A stretch of 41,556 nt of DNA from Pseudomonadota bacterium (GTDB lineage: Bacteria > Verrucomicrobiota > Verrucomicrobiia > Limisphaerales > SXTU01): positions 1 to 41,556 of the forward strand of contig RFSE01000033.1 of the NCBI GenBank assembly GCA_009924135.1, written 5' to 3'. Positions 28,773 to 36,043 of the stretch are shown in pieces. How positions within the stretch are numbered: position 1 is the stretch's first letter; each line of letters starts with the position of its first letter. The notes under the pieces were generated by a model. That model had not been told where the DNA came from. It saw nothing but the letters and a program-made list of their open reading frames with translations, and did no database searches. The position numbers and the translations under genes were made by a program.

Positions 28773-29494
28773 CCCGCCACGCCCGAAGCGAAGATCCAGT
28801 ATTTCCCGTTCATCCTCACCATGTATGGCGCTTCATGGTTGCCGGGAATCTTGCAGAGCATTTTTTCATAGTGCATGTAATCCGGGGTCAACTGCAGGAC
28901 GAAAAAACACTTCTGTCCGGTTCCGGCAGAGACGACGTAGGCCTTGCCATCGGTGTCCTTGAATGCGCACAGATCGCCGTAGGCATACCACTCCGCGGAT
29001 GCACTCTTCGGGCGTTCGTGCCCGCGCATCACAAAATCACCGGTGGGCGTGTCGCAGTCGGCAAAACCAATCTCTCCCGCCGTGCGAGGATTATCCGGAA
29101 TGTCCGGATCCCGATAGGGCAACCGGTGCTTGGTGATCATCACATACTTTCTGGTCGCCTCATTAAAAAGCACATGGAGCCGGTCGGGAATGATGTTGAA
29201 ACCATTCTTCCCATAGGTCGCCACATGCCTCTCGAATTTCCACGTCGCGAGATCCTTGGACGAATAGCAGGTGATGGTGTCCTTCCGGTTGTCGCCCGGG
29301 TAGTCGCCCCAGCCGTAGAAGTAGAACGTGTCGCCGAACTTCGCGAGGTTGCCGCCCTGGCACATGATCTCCTCGCCGCGGTCGTCCTTCCACACGGAGT
29401 CGTTCTTGATTTCGGCGCTCTTCACCGTGAATGGCAACGCGGCGAATGTCGCGAAGGCAATGTGAAGCAGTGTGGTTGGGAGGATATGTTTCAT
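28745..29494 (-). pseudogene. GH43-like glycoside hydrolase N-terminal part
   Basis: A 249-residue reading frame with signal peptide (MKHILPTTLLHIAFATFAALPF). It follows the GH43 five-bladed propeller: KFGDTFYFYGWGDYPGDN, YSSKDLATWKFE, RLHVLFNEATRKYVMITKHR, EWYAYGDLCAFKDTDGKAYV, HEAPYMVRMNGKYWIFASG. After GVAGW the frame ends quickly, and the final blade reappears only ~13 codons later in another frame (from 28772), whereas about 100 residues should separate them. So an internal deletion and frame change are inferred. The original enzyme was secreted and probably acted on galactans or similar polysaccharides. Confidence 0.65.
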
Positions 29495-29706
29495 CGTGAT
29501 CGTTCCGGAGGCAGTGCCTGCTTTTCGATGCGCTGCCAGAGTCGCCGTGCAAATTCGCCGCGCATGAGTTGTCCATCGGTGGGCTGGGTGAAATTGAAGT
29601 CGTAGTCGTAGCAGTGCTGTTCGAGGAAACTGCGCGTGATGGTTGGCAACTCAACGGCGCAAAGCTGCGCAGTGGCGAGGGCGAGAATTGCCAGGCAGCG
29701 TTTCAT
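29491..29706 (-). pseudogene. Stub of a secreted planctomycete-type cytochrome protein
   Basis: A 71-residue frame. MKRCLAILALATAQLCAVELP is a signal peptide, and TITRSFLEQHCYD is the usual start of the cytochrome domain (family form ...FLEQHCYDCHD). Here the CxxCH is absent: HCYDYDFNFTQPTDGQ follows, and the frame soon ends. The tail FARRLWQRIEKQALPPE loosely recalls the W-x-RI...GEMPP segment of such proteins. It overlaps the start of the GH43-like gene by 4 bp and the stop of the isomerase gene. Likely a decayed remnant. Confidence 0.4.
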
Positions 29707-30758
29707 GGTAAGGAAAGTTTTTCGTGCATCCAGCGCAGCGAGACGCGGTTGTTCGCTTCCTCTTCCGCGAGCTGTTGCGGCATCGGTTTGCCCGCGATGG
29801 ACGGTGGCGGCTGCTTCGGCGGGTTTGCCTTCACACGCTGCATCGCAGCTTCGAGATGCGTGGCTTTGCGCTCGGGGAACGTGGCGAAATAGCCGTCGGC
29901 GAGGCACGGAATGAGCAAGGGATCGCGCGTGGCCATCTCGAGGTTGAAGACGAGAGCGGGGTTTGCTTTTCGCAGCGTGGTGATGATGCGCGGCAGGTCG
30001 AGCATCCCGGTGCCGAGCGGGACTTCGCTGAGCAGGAAGCCGTCATCGCTCGCCTGCATGGCCATGTCCTTCAAATGCACGCTGTGGGCGAAGGGCGCGA
30101 GCGCGTCCATGGTCGCATAAGGGTCTTCGAGCAGCGCGAGGTTGTTGCCCGTGTCCACGAGCACGCCGATCCATTCGCTGCTGATCTTCTTCATCAGTGT
30201 GGCGAGTTCGTCGGCGGTGTGGTCTTTGTGATTCTCAATGGCGACCTTGAGCTGATGCCTGCGCAGCACGGGATCGATGAGCGCGAGCGTCTTCTCCGCC
30301 TGTGCTTCAAAGGCGCGGAAGTCGTCCATCGTCTTCAAGGCTTCGTAGCGTCTCCCGGTGGTGAAAACGGCGCGCGCCACGGTCGCCCCAGCCTCGCGAG
30401 CGAGGCGGACGTCGCTTTCAAAGCCTGCAAGATCGTTCTCCGTTTTCGGCAGGCGCAACTCGCCCTCGTAGTAGCCGCCGTCCTTTTCCACCTGTTCGCG
30501 CATCTGCTTCGCCGCGGCGGGATCGGCCGGCCGCAGGGGAGTCTGCACGCCTTCGGCGCCGATTTCGCGGGCGTAGCGGTAGAAGCCGAGGGCGTCGGTG
30601 AATTTCACGCCCTCCTGTTTCGCGCCGACGGCTTTCCAATGCTGGTGACATGAAAAAGTGCAGATGCCGATACGGCTTTTCGCGGCACCCGCGGCGGCGA
30701 GCAACGAGCGGGCGGCGGCGAGCGCGGGAAGTGCGGTGATGAAGGTGCGGCGGTTCAT
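29703..30758 (-). CDS. Sugar phosphate isomerase/epimerase-like TIM-barrel protein, Tat-exported
   Basis: A 351-residue protein. MNRRTFITALPALAAARSLLAA is a twin-arginine-type signal. The barrel of the xylose-isomerase-like (AP endonuclease 2) family shows RIGICTFSCHQHW, the metal-ligand segments KVAIENHKDHT and WIGVLVDTGNNLAL, HSVHLKDMA and LVFNLEMATRDPL. Expected to isomerise or epimerise a sugar or sugar derivative, metal-dependent, in the periplasm. Its ATG overlaps the stop of the oxidoreductase gene (ATGA), so the two are translated together and may act on the same compound. Confidence 0.87.
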   Translation of the reverse strand: MNRRTFITALPALAAARSLLAAAGAAKSRIGICTFSCHQHWKAVGAKQEGVKFTDALGFYRYAREIGAEGVQTPLRPADPAAAKQMREQVEKDGGYYEGELRLPKTENDLAGFESDVRLAREAGATVARAVFTTGRRYEALKTMDDFRAFEAQAEKTLALIDPVLRRHQLKVAIENHKDHTADELATLMKKISSEWIGVLVDTGNNLALLEDPYATMDALAPFAHSVHLKDMAMQASDDGFLLSEVPLGTGMLDLPRIITTLRKANPALVFNLEMATRDPLLIPCLADGYFATFPERKATHLEAAMQRVKANPPKQPPPSIAGKPMPQQLAEEEANNRVSLRWMHEKLSLP

Positions 30759-32152
30759 GAAATCAACGCTTTGAGTTCCGCATCCCACGGGGCGCGATAG
30801 GGGCGCACGAGCATCGCGTTTGCCTCCGCGTCGCCGGTGATTTCCTCTTTCTCCGCGTCCCACACGAGCTTGCGACCGGTGCGCAGCGAGAGGTTGGAAA
30901 GATGGCACGCGGTGGCGACTTCGTGGCTGCTTTGCAAATCGGAGAGCGGCTGCTTCCGCGACTTCACGCAATCGAGGAAGTTCCGCGCGTGGCGTGAGTA
31001 GTCTTTGATGGCGTTGCCGGTGTCGTCCTTCTCGGGCGTGGCCCACATCTGGCCGGGCTCCCACGGCTCGATTTGCGGGCCGCCGACGGGATGGCCTTTC
31101 ACGCCGAGGATGCTGGCGACGGTGTTGTTCGGGCTCACTTTTTTGTCGGGCACGAGTTCGAAGCCCGCGCGCGACACGGGCAGCGAGCCGTGGGTGCCTT
31201 GGAAGGTGAGGCCGCCCATGCCGAGTCCGCCGAGGCCCGCGCTCGCCTCGCGATACTGGCACGTCACGGTGAAGCGGGGATATTCCATGATGACATCCCG
31301 CGTGTCGGGCGTCTCGCAGTTGTCCTTCAGGAACCAGCGTCCGCCGGTGCTATAGACGGACTTCGGCGCGCGCACGCCGAGCATCCAGTGGACGAGGTCG
31401 AGCGAGTGCTGGCCGAGGTTCGTGGCCTGGCCGCCGGAGTAATCCCAGAACCAGCGGAAGTGGTAGATGGAGCGATTGGGGTTGTAGGGCCGCTGCGGCG
31501 CGGGGCCGAGGAACAGGTCGTAATCGAGGTCCGGCGGCGGCGCGCTGTCGGGTGGATTGCCAAAGCCGGGCGAGATGTTGCGCGAGTTGTTGTTCGACGC
31601 TGAGACAATGGTGCCGATGCGTCCGGCTTGGATGAGTTCGCGTGCGCGTTGAAAGGGCGGACCGGAACGATTCTGCGTGCCCACCTGTATGACGCGTTTG
31701 GTGCGCTTCATCACGTCGAGCATCCAGCGTCCTTCACGCACAAAAAGCGTGGTCGGCTTTTCCACATACACATCCTTGCCCGCGGCGCAGGCCATCATCG
31801 TCATCAGCGCGTGCCAGTGGTCCGGCGTGGCCACATAGACCGCGTCCACATTTTTGTCCGCGAGCAATTTCCGGAAATCGCCGTAGCGCGCCGGATTCCC
31901 ACCCGCCATTTCCGCCGCCGCCTCGACGCGCCCGCGATGCACATCACACACCGCCGTGATGCGCGCATCCGGCTGCTCCTTGATGGCCGCCATGTGAATG
32001 CGCCCGATGAGCCCGAAGCCGATGAGTCCGACATTCACGCGGTCGTTCGCGCCTTTGACTTGGGAATAAGACCTGGCCGTCATCGCGGTGGCGGCGGTGG
32101 AGAGTGCGGCGGTGCGAACGAAGTCGCGACGGGTGATAGGGTGTGTGTTCAT
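30755..32152 (-). CDS. Gfo/Idh/MocA-family oxidoreductase, Tat-exported
   Basis: A 465-residue protein. The start at 32152 gives a Tat signal (MNTHPITRRDFVRTAALS). The Rossmann domain starts NVGLIGFGLIGRIHMAAI; VYVATPDHWHALMTMMACAAGKDVYVEKPTTL contains the family EKP motif. The C-terminal domain follows (GQATNLGQHSLDLVHWML). Family members oxidise or reduce sugars and related rings with bound NAD(P). Export through Tat with bound cofactor is usual for verrucomicrobial and planctomycete versions. Coupled to the following isomerase gene. Confidence 0.92.
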   Translation of the reverse strand: MNTHPITRRDFVRTAALSTAATAMTARSYSQVKGANDRVNVGLIGFGLIGRIHMAAIKEQPDARITAVCDVHRGRVEAAAEMAGGNPARYGDFRKLLADKNVDAVYVATPDHWHALMTMMACAAGKDVYVEKPTTLFVREGRWMLDVMKRTKRVIQVGTQNRSGPPFQRARELIQAGRIGTIVSASNNNSRNISPGFGNPPDSAPPPDLDYDLFLGPAPQRPYNPNRSIYHFRWFWDYSGGQATNLGQHSLDLVHWMLGVRAPKSVYSTGGRWFLKDNCETPDTRDVIMEYPRFTVTCQYREASAGLGGLGMGGLTFQGTHGSLPVSRAGFELVPDKKVSPNNTVASILGVKGHPVGGPQIEPWEPGQMWATPEKDDTGNAIKDYSRHARNFLDCVKSRKQPLSDLQSSHEVATACHLSNLSLRTGRKLVWDAEKEEITGDAEANAMLVRPYRAPWDAELKALIS

Positions 32153-32153
32153 G

Positions 32154-32238
32154 GTTGGAGTGTTGGAGTGCTGGAGTATTGGAGAGGTGCGGCGCGGGAA
32201 TTTTTCATCACTCCAGCACTCCACTACTCCATCACTCC
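32154..32238. repeat. tggagtg-type inverted repeat between oxidoreductase and sulfatase genes
   Basis: Tandem tggagt(g/a)-like units at 32154-32184 are mirrored by cactcca-type units at 32212-32238, including the common 13-mer GGAGTGCTGGAGT. Transcribed, this gives a long imperfect hairpin in the 92-bp gap, which could act as a processing site or partial terminator. Repeats of this kind are common in these genomes. Confidence 0.6.
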
Positions 32239-32244
32239 GCTGGT

Positions 32245-33843
32245 TTATTTCTTATCGTTGGATTGCATGCGTTTCACGATCTCCTCGCGCGGGACCACGC
32301 CGACGCGTTTGGCCCAGGCTTCGTGTTGAGAAACGAGTGAAGTGACTTTTTCTGACTGCTGTGCGGCGAGGTCGCGGGTTTCGCCGGGGTCGGTCGCGGT
32401 GTCGTAAAGCTCCCACACTCCTGTGCGTGGGCCGGCGGTGGCGATGCCGCCGTTCTCTGCGGCGGGGCCGTAGCCGCGCACGAGCTTCCAATCGCCCTGG
32501 CGCACGGCTTCGTTGCCCATGCGTTCCCAAAACAGCGGGCGGTCCATCGGCAGCGTGGCGAGTTCACCGCGCAGCGCAGGCAGGAGGCTCGTGCCTTCGA
32601 GCGGCTGCACGGGATGATTGGCAAAGGTGCGCGGATGCTTCGCAGCGGCGGCTTCCAGACAAGTCGGGAACAAGTCCATGATGTGCGCGGGACCGGACAC
32701 GATTTTGCCGCGCTGCGACGCCGGGATGCCGGTGGGCCAATGCGCGATGAGGGGCGAGGCGATGCCGCCATCATGCACCCAGACTTTGAATTTGCGGAAA
32801 GGCGTGTTGCACACCTGTCCCCAGAGCGGGCCGCGCACTTCGTCGGAGCCGTTGTCGCTCAAGAAGAGGATGAGCGTGTTGTCGAACTGCCCGCGTTTGC
32901 GCAGCGCCTCGACGATGCGGGCGATGTTTTGGTCCACGCGGTCAATCATCGCCGCGTAGTTGCGCATCCACAGTTCGTTGCGCTCGGTCTTGGCGTGTTT
33001 GGCCTCTTCGGTGACGGTCGGGTCGAGCTGCGGCAGGCGCGCGGAGTCGGGGATGAGACCGATTTGTTTCAATCGCTCAAAGCGTCGCTGGCGGATGGCA
33101 TCGGGTCCGGCGCGATAGGTCTCCACATACTTCGCCACGTCGCTCTCGTGCGCCTGGAGCGGCCAATGCGGCGCGGTGTAGGCGAGATAGCCGAACCACG
33201 GACGCGCGGTGTCAGATTCCTCGATGAAACGCAGCGCGTGGTCCGTGAAAGTGTCGGTCGTGTAAAAGTCCGGCGGCAGTTTTTCGACCTTCTTGCCGTT
33301 GAACACGAACTTCGTGATGGGTCCCTTCTTTTGCCACGAGCGATAACCGGTGAAGTGCTCGCAAGCCCCGCCGATGAGCGCGAAATGCCGGTCAAACCCG
33401 CGCTGGCCCGGCCAGAAGGATTCATCCTGACCGAGGTGCCATTTCCCCGCCATGAAGGTCTGATAACCGGCTTCGCGCAGCGCCTCCGGCAAGGTCACGA
33501 CGCCTTCCTTTTTGAAACCCAGATACGCGGGCGAACCAATGCGCCGCCACAGCTCGTTCGCGGAGCCCTGTTCATTCATGTCGCCCACGCCGGCCTGATG
33601 CGGATACAGACCGCTCATCAACGAAGCCCGCGACGGGCAGCACTGCGCGCAGTTGTAAAACCGCGCCAGCCTCACGCCGTCCGCTGCGAGGGCATCGAGA
33701 GTCGGCGTGCGCACCTCGCCTCCATAACAACCGAGGTCTGAGTAACCCATGTCATCCACCATGATGAGGAGGATGTTCGGGGGCGTGGCGATTGCCGTAG
33801 AGACGATGAACAGGAAGATGAGAGAGATGAGCTGGCGCATCAT
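32245..33843 (-). CDS. Secreted arylsulfatase-type sulfatase (FGly-dependent)
   Basis: A 532-residue protein with a signal peptide (MMRQLISLIFLFIVSTAIA). The N-terminal motif PPNILLIMVDDMGYSDLGCYGGEVRTPTLD holds metal-binding Asp pairs. The activation motif CCPSR (C68-x-P-S-R) is the type whose Cys becomes formylglycine, so a formylglycine-generating enzyme encoded elsewhere is needed. GKWHLG and LILFLSDNGSDE complete the active site. It hydrolyses sulfate esters, probably from polysaccharide fragments, in the periplasm. It lies in a cluster with sugar-modifying oxidoreductases and decayed glycosidases. Confidence 0.93.
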   Translation of the reverse strand: MMRQLISLIFLFIVSTAIATPPNILLIMVDDMGYSDLGCYGGEVRTPTLDALAADGVRLARFYNCAQCCPSRASLMSGLYPHQAGVGDMNEQGSANELWRRIGSPAYLGFKKEGVVTLPEALREAGYQTFMAGKWHLGQDESFWPGQRGFDRHFALIGGACEHFTGYRSWQKKGPITKFVFNGKKVEKLPPDFYTTDTFTDHALRFIEESDTARPWFGYLAYTAPHWPLQAHESDVAKYVETYRAGPDAIRQRRFERLKQIGLIPDSARLPQLDPTVTEEAKHAKTERNELWMRNYAAMIDRVDQNIARIVEALRKRGQFDNTLILFLSDNGSDEVRGPLWGQVCNTPFRKFKVWVHDGGIASPLIAHWPTGIPASQRGKIVSGPAHIMDLFPTCLEAAAAKHPRTFANHPVQPLEGTSLLPALRGELATLPMDRPLFWERMGNEAVRQGDWKLVRGYGPAAENGGIATAGPRTGVWELYDTATDPGETRDLAAQQSEKVTSLVSQHEAWAKRVGVVPREEIVKRMQSNDKK

Positions 33844-33884
33844 GGAGGACGAAGGAGGGCGTGGTTTCTGACAGCAAAAGGCAC

Positions 33885-34673
33885 TCACTGCGCCGTCCAG
33901 CCGCCATCCACGGCGAGGGTCGTGCCGGTGACGTAGCTGGCGGCTTCGCTGGCGAGGTAAATGGCCGCGCCCTGGATTTCTTCGAGGCGTGCCCAGCGCT
34001 TCAGCGCAGTGGCACCGACGACGAATTTCTGGCCGTCCTCCGTGTCGGCGATGGCCAGGTTCATCTCGGTGAGAAACGGACCGGGGCAGATGGCGTTCGC
34101 GGTGATGCCATCAGCGGCGGTTTCGAGCGCGAGCGTGCGCGTCATCTGGATGACGGCACCCTTGCTCGCGGTGTAAGGCGTGCGGCCCGCAAGTCCGACG
34201 AGCCCGAGGGCGCTGGCCAGATTGATGATGCGGCCCCATTTCCGCGCACGCATCCCGGCGAGCACGGCGCGGCAGCAAAGCCAGGTGCCGCGCACATTCA
34301 CGCGCATCACTTCATCGAACTGCTCCGGCGTCAGCTCCGCGATGGGAGCGCGGATATTGATGCCCGCGCTGTTGATGAGGATGTCCACTTTGCCCAGTTC
34401 GCGCTCGGCGGCGGCGAGCATGGCGTCCACCTGCTCGGGTGAAGTCACATCCGCAGCGTGGCCGATGGCCTTGCGGCCAAAGTCGTGTGCGATGTTCGCG
34501 GCGGCGGCCTGCGCTTCGTCGAGGTGACGGCTCACCAGCATCACATCAGCGCCAGCGGAAGCGAGTCCGGCGGCCATCGCGTGGCCGAGGCCCTTCGAAC
34601 CGCCGGTGATGAGCGCGGTGCGCCCGGTGATGTCGAAAAGTTTGATGCCGGGAAGTGGTGTGGTTTCGTTCAT
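33885..34673 (-). CDS. Short-chain dehydrogenase/reductase
   Basis: A 262-residue classical SDR. Cofactor site TGGSKGLG (23-30), NSAG at 101-104, and the catalytic S154, Y167 and K171 (YTASK). The C-terminal segment PGPFLTEMN...YVTGTTLAVDGGW is typical of gluconate 5-dehydrogenase and 2-deoxygluconate dehydrogenase-like enzymes, so a sugar-acid substrate is plausible but not certain. Cytoplasmic; no signal peptide. It is 41 bp upstream of the sulfatase gene, on the same strand, and overlaps a tiny upstream reading frame. Confidence 0.9.
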   Translation of the reverse strand: MNETTPLPGIKLFDITGRTALITGGSKGLGHAMAAGLASAGADVMLVSRHLDEAQAAAANIAHDFGRKAIGHAADVTSPEQVDAMLAAAERELGKVDILINSAGINIRAPIAELTPEQFDEVMRVNVRGTWLCCRAVLAGMRARKWGRIINLASALGLVGLAGRTPYTASKGAVIQMTRTLALETAADGITANAICPGPFLTEMNLAIADTEDGQKFVVGATALKRWARLEEIQGAAIYLASEAASYVTGTTLAVDGGWTAQ

Positions 34674-34762
34674 AGTTTCATTGCGTGTAGGAGAGCCCGT
34701 GCTGCTTCGTGGAAGGATGCGGTGGTGAGTAAGGTGAGGAGGAGCAGGGTGCGGCGATTCAT
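34670..34762 (-). CDS. Possible 30-residue signal-like peptide coupled to the SDR gene
   Basis: MNRRTLLLLTLLTTASFHEA... ends ALLHAMKL; its TGA overlaps the SDR start (ATGA). The sequence looks like the signal peptide of a lost secreted protein, or a small coupled leader. It lies 12 bp downstream of the DUF1552 gene stop. Weak evidence: short length, no homology that I recognise. Confidence 0.3.
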   Translation of the reverse strand: MNRRTLLLLTLLTTASFHEAARALLHAMKL

Positions 34763-34774
34763 GGTGGTGGTTGG

Positions 34775-36028
34775 CTAAACAATCGTCAGCCCCTTCAGCG
34801 TGCCGGTGCTGGCACCGAAGGATTTGTCATCCATGCCGAGCTGGTGCAGCACGCTGAGGTAGAGATTGCTCAGGGGCACGGTGCCGGGTGCGATGGCGAG
34901 GTGCTGGCCGTGCTGGAAGCGGCCTCCGGCGAGGAGCACGGGGAGGTCTTTATTGCTGTGACTGGAGCCGCTGCCGAGATTCGAGGTGATGACGATGGTG
35001 GTGCGGGCGAGCAGGTTGGAGTCGCCTTCTTTGGCGTTCTTGAGGTTGGTGAGCAGCGTTTTCAGTTCGTCGAAGAAGGCGCGTTCGACGCGCTTGAGCT
35101 GGGCGATGTTGCCCTCGTCCTGGCCGTGGTGGGAGAGGTTGTGGTAGCCGACTTTGACGCCGGGCACGGCCACAGTGTCCTGGCGGAAATAGCCGAAGGT
35201 GATGACGCGGGTGGAGTCGGTCTTGAAGGCGAGATAGGCGAGGTCGCAGACGTTGCGCATGTTGGTGATGATTTCGTCTTGCGCGAAGGGCGCGGGCGCT
35301 TTGACGCCGACCTGGGGCTTGGGCGTGTGCATCCACTCCTCGGATTTCACGAGGCGCTTTTCGGTGGCGCGGACGGACTCGAAGTATTCCTCCAGCTTGT
35401 CCTGATCGCGCTTGGAGAGGCGCGGACGGAGGTCGCTGGCCTCGTCGAGCACGAAGTCGAGGATGCTCTTGCCGCGCCCGATTTCGCGCAGGACTTTGGT
35501 TTTGTTGGTCGCGCCTTCTTCGGCGAAAAGTTTCGCAAAGGCGTCACCGACGTTTTTCTCCGCTGGCACCATGCTGCCGCTGTCGGTCCAACTGAAGTCA
35601 TTGGCCCCGGCGCTGAGCGTGAGCGTGTCAAAGCGCGTGTGCTGGCCGAGCGCGGCGGCGACATGCTGGTCGAGCGAGCGGCGGTTGCGCTCGGCGGAGG
35701 GGAGGCCGGTGAAGATGCGCGGCTGCGAGGCATGACCACCACCGACGCCGGGATGTTCGAGGCCGGAGATGACGGTGAACTGGTCGCGGAAGTCCTGGAG
35801 CGCGGAGAGATACTCGGTGGCCTCGTAGCCAATGCCGGTCTGCTTCGGGATGAGGGCATCGCGAAAGATGCCGAGCGGCAGACAGACGAGCAGCAGGCGG
35901 CGCGGTTCTTTTTCCACGTCGGCGGCGTGCAGGATGCCGCCGAGCGACTCCAGCCACGGGAGACTTAGAGTGATGCCGACGCCACGGAGGAAATGGCGAC
36001 GGGTGGAGAGAGCGAGGTTCGGGTTCAT
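34775..36028 (-). CDS. DUF1552 protein, Tat-exported
   Basis: A 417-residue protein starting MNPNLALSTRRHFLRGVGITLSLPWLESL, a Tat signal. DUF1552 landmarks: PRRLLLVCLPLGI, AGANDFSWTDSG, SILDFVLDEASDLRPRLSKRDQDKLEEYFESVRATEKRL, and TSNLGSGSSHSNKDLPVLLAGG. This family always travels with DUF1592-type cytochromes in planctomycetes and verrucomicrobia; the reaction is unknown. Here the DUF1592 gene lies 15 bp upstream on the same strand, so the pair is clearly one unit. A second DUF1552 gene begins beyond the right end of the window. Confidence 0.92.
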   Translation of the reverse strand: MNPNLALSTRRHFLRGVGITLSLPWLESLGGILHAADVEKEPRRLLLVCLPLGIFRDALIPKQTGIGYEATEYLSALQDFRDQFTVISGLEHPGVGGGHASQPRIFTGLPSAERNRRSLDQHVAAALGQHTRFDTLTLSAGANDFSWTDSGSMVPAEKNVGDAFAKLFAEEGATNKTKVLREIGRGKSILDFVLDEASDLRPRLSKRDQDKLEEYFESVRATEKRLVKSEEWMHTPKPQVGVKAPAPFAQDEIITNMRNVCDLAYLAFKTDSTRVITFGYFRQDTVAVPGVKVGYHNLSHHGQDEGNIAQLKRVERAFFDELKTLLTNLKNAKEGDSNLLARTTIVITSNLGSGSSHSNKDLPVLLAGGRFQHGQHLAIAPGTVPLSNLYLSVLHQLGMDDKSFGASTGTLKGLTIV

Positions 36029-36043
36029 AGGGCGGTGCAAGAA

